The notes beneath the pieces were generated by a model, which saw nothing but the letters and a program-made list of their open reading frames with translations, searched no databases and was not told the origin of the DNA. The translations under genes were made by a program, and so were the position numbers. DNA of 49,576 bases from Elusimicrobiales bacterium (GTDB taxonomy: Bacteria > Elusimicrobiota > Elusimicrobia > Elusimicrobiales > UBA9959): NCBI GenBank assembly GCA_031082205.1, contig JAVHLJ010000018.1, positions 1 through 49,576 of the forward strand. The letters are read 5' to 3'. This document shows positions 48,282-49,576 of the stretch, piece after piece (positions within the stretch are counted from its first letter, which is position 1; every line of letters begins with the position of its first letter).

Positions 48282-49576
48282 CGCTCTCCCTTGCGCGCCT
48301 TCACGGCGAGGGCGGCCTCTTCTGCGTCGCTGAAATGCAGCGTCTCGCGGCCGACTATCTGGTAATCCTCGTGGCCTTTGCCGGCTATGAGGACGATGTC
48401 GCCGGGGCCGGCGGCGGCGACGGCCGCGCGTATGGCCGTTCGCCTGTCGGGGATCAGCGTGTAATTGGAGTATTCGCCCTTAACGCCGGTTTCTATCTCC
48501 GCTATTATCGCGTCCGGGTCTTCGGTGCGCGGATTGTCGCTGGTGATGAAAGCCCTGTCGCTAAGCGCGCAGGCCGCGCGGCCCATCGGCGCGCGCTTGG
48601 TCCGGTCCCGGTCGCCGCCGCAGCCGAAGACGGTCAGCAGGCGGCCGCCGTGCGCCCCGCGCAGGCTTTTGAGGACGCTCTCGAGCGCGTCGGCGGTGTG
48701 AGCGTAGTCGACGAAGATGGAGAAATCCTGCCCGGCCCGCACCGGCTCCAGCCGGCCCGGCACTTTTTCCAGCGCCTCCAGCCCGGCGGCTATGTCAGCG
48801 GGCGGCACGCCCAGCGCGTGGGCGGCCCCGGCCGCGGCAAGGGCGTTGTAGAGATTGTGGCGTCCGAAGAGCCGTATTTTTACGGGGGCCTCGCCTGCCG
48901 GAGTGCGCAGGACGAAACTTATCCCGCCAGGACCGTAAACGGGGCCGCCGGCCGTTATATCGGCGGTCCTGTCGAGCGAGTAGGTGAGGACCTTCGCCCC
49001 CGCCGCGGCCCGCGTAAAATCCGCCGCCGAGGGTTCGTCGGCGTTGACCACGGCCGCTCTCCCCGCCTTGCCTGAGTCCGCCGTCAGGCTGAAAAGCCTG
49101 AGCTTGGCGCGCAGGTAATTCTCCCTGTCCTTGTGGAAATCGAGATGGTCGCTCTGCAGGTTGGTGAAGACGGCGCAGTCGAACTTCACCGAATCCGCGC
49201 GCCCCAGCGCCAGCGAATGGGAAGAGACCTCCATTACCGCGGCGCGGGAGCCTGCCGAGACCATGCGCGCCAGGAGGCCGTGGAGGTCGGGCGCCATCGG
49301 CGTTGTATTGGGCGCCTGGGAGACCACTTCCCCGCCGATGCGGTAGTTGATGGTGCCGATCACGCCCGGCTTCATGCCCAGCCGAGACAGCACGGCTTCC
49401 AGCATGTAGGTTATGGTGGTCTTGCCGTTGGTGCCGGTGACGCCGACGACCTTGAGCTTTTCGGAGGGGCGGCCGTGGAACCCGGCGGCGGCGTGGGAGA
49501 AAGTGGCCGTTATGTCGGCCGCGCGGACCCAGGCGGCGCCCAGGGGCAGGCCGGCCGGCGCGGCGGAGCGGGAGAC
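48278..49576 (-). CDS. murE: UDP-MurNAc-L-Ala-D-Glu:meso-DAP ligase MurE (5' end outside window)
   Basis: 432 codons are visible; the reading frame stays open to the right edge, so the N-terminal 50-60 residues are missing. The visible part begins in the first domain, followed by ATP loop VTGTNGKTTITYML, EVSSHSLALGRADSVKFDCAVFTNLQSDHLDFHKD, and DNPRTEDPDAII. DNPR is the motif that distinguishes meso-diaminopimelate from lysine ligases, so the wall peptide probably contains mDAP. It is the most upstream visible gene of the cluster. The ATG at 49405 is internal. Confidence 0.95.
   Translation of the reverse strand, partial: VSRSAAPAGLPLGAAWVRAADITATFSHAAAGFHGRPSEKLKVVGVTGTNGKTTITYMLEAVLSRLGMKPGVIGTINYRIGGEVVSQAPNTTPMAPDLHGLLARMVSAGSRAAVMEVSSHSLALGRADSVKFDCAVFTNLQSDHLDFHKDRENYLRAKLRLFSLTADSGKAGRAAVVNADEPSAADFTRAAAGAKVLTYSLDRTADITAGGPVYGPGGISFVLRTPAGEAPVKIRLFGRHNLYNALAAAGAAHALGVPPADIAAGLEALEKVPGRLEPVRAGQDFSIFVDYAHTADALESVLKSLRGAHGGRLLTVFGCGGDRDRTKRAPMGRAACALSDRAFITSDNPRTEDPDAIIAEIETGVKGEYSNYTLIPDRRTAIRAAVAAAGPGDIVLIAGKGHEDYQIVGRETLHFSDAEEAALAVKARKGER

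Noticed and set aside
1-49576. tRNA or rRNA genes, insertion sequences, prophage or integrase genes
   Set aside because: No cloverleaf with a TTCGANTC-type arm, no rRNA core sequence, and no transposase, integrase or phage structural protein was recognised in any frame.

Overview
The window is 49.6 kb of high-GC, densely packed DNA from a Gram-negative bacterium. A TolC-type outer-membrane factor, a lipoprotein, an outer-membrane barrel and several signal peptides point to two membranes. MurE carries the DNPR motif of meso-diaminopimelate ligases, so the cell wall is probably mDAP peptidoglycan. Gene content and style resemble Elusimicrobiota, but that placement is an inference with no marker-gene test behind it. 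I see no tRNA, rRNA, CRISPR array, prophage or insertion sequence. No gene-free stretch exceeds 200 bases. Forty-seven genes are called; murE runs off the right edge.

Region 1 (1-5.4 kb, minus strand): a secreted Cys/His-rich protein, a Crp/Fnr-type regulator, hisS, aspS and lipA form one tight unit, followed by a 168-base, hairpin-rich non-coding stretch. Region 2 (5.4-7.2 kb, plus): fur with a Fur box just before its start codon, then a second Fur box over the promoter of an outer-membrane protein and a small DUF4405-like membrane protein.

Region 3 (7.3-17.8 kb, minus) is the most striking block: eleven genes spaced like one operon. In order of transcription they are a TSCPD protein, DUF2177, an ECF sigma factor, an anti-sigma factor with a Cys-rich tail, a small membrane protein, a TolC-type channel, CusB, CusA, cystathionine beta-synthase, cystathionine gamma-lyase/synthase and a YHS/heavy-metal-binding protein. 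It looks like a self-regulated Cu/Ag efflux system coupled to cysteine production from methionine.

Region 4 (17.9-26.7 kb) is mixed: a cupin, an ABC exporter pair, two secreted papain-like proteins, an ArsP/DUF318-type permease, a degenerate nucleotidyltransferase, a phospholipase D-like protein and a DUF3750 protein. Region 5 (26.7-31.8 kb, plus) is a signalling cluster: an AraC-type response regulator, a receiver-PilB fusion ATPase and a soluble histidine kinase. Region 6 (31.8-34.8 kb, minus) holds an ankyrin lipoprotein and two paralogous secreted trypsin-like proteases.

Region 7 (34.9-49.6 kb, minus) is the murein/division cluster murE-murF-mraY-[cydA-cydB]-murD-ftsW-murG, with cytochrome bd oxidase genes inside it. 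It continues into an LDH2-type dehydrogenase, a NodB-like deacetylase whose ribosome-binding site lies in a terminator hairpin, two tandem alanine-dehydrogenase-like paralogues and a membrane protein. At least four genes in regions 4-6 have a -10-like hexamer 6-7 bases before the start codon and no Shine-Dalgarno, which suggests leaderless mRNAs.
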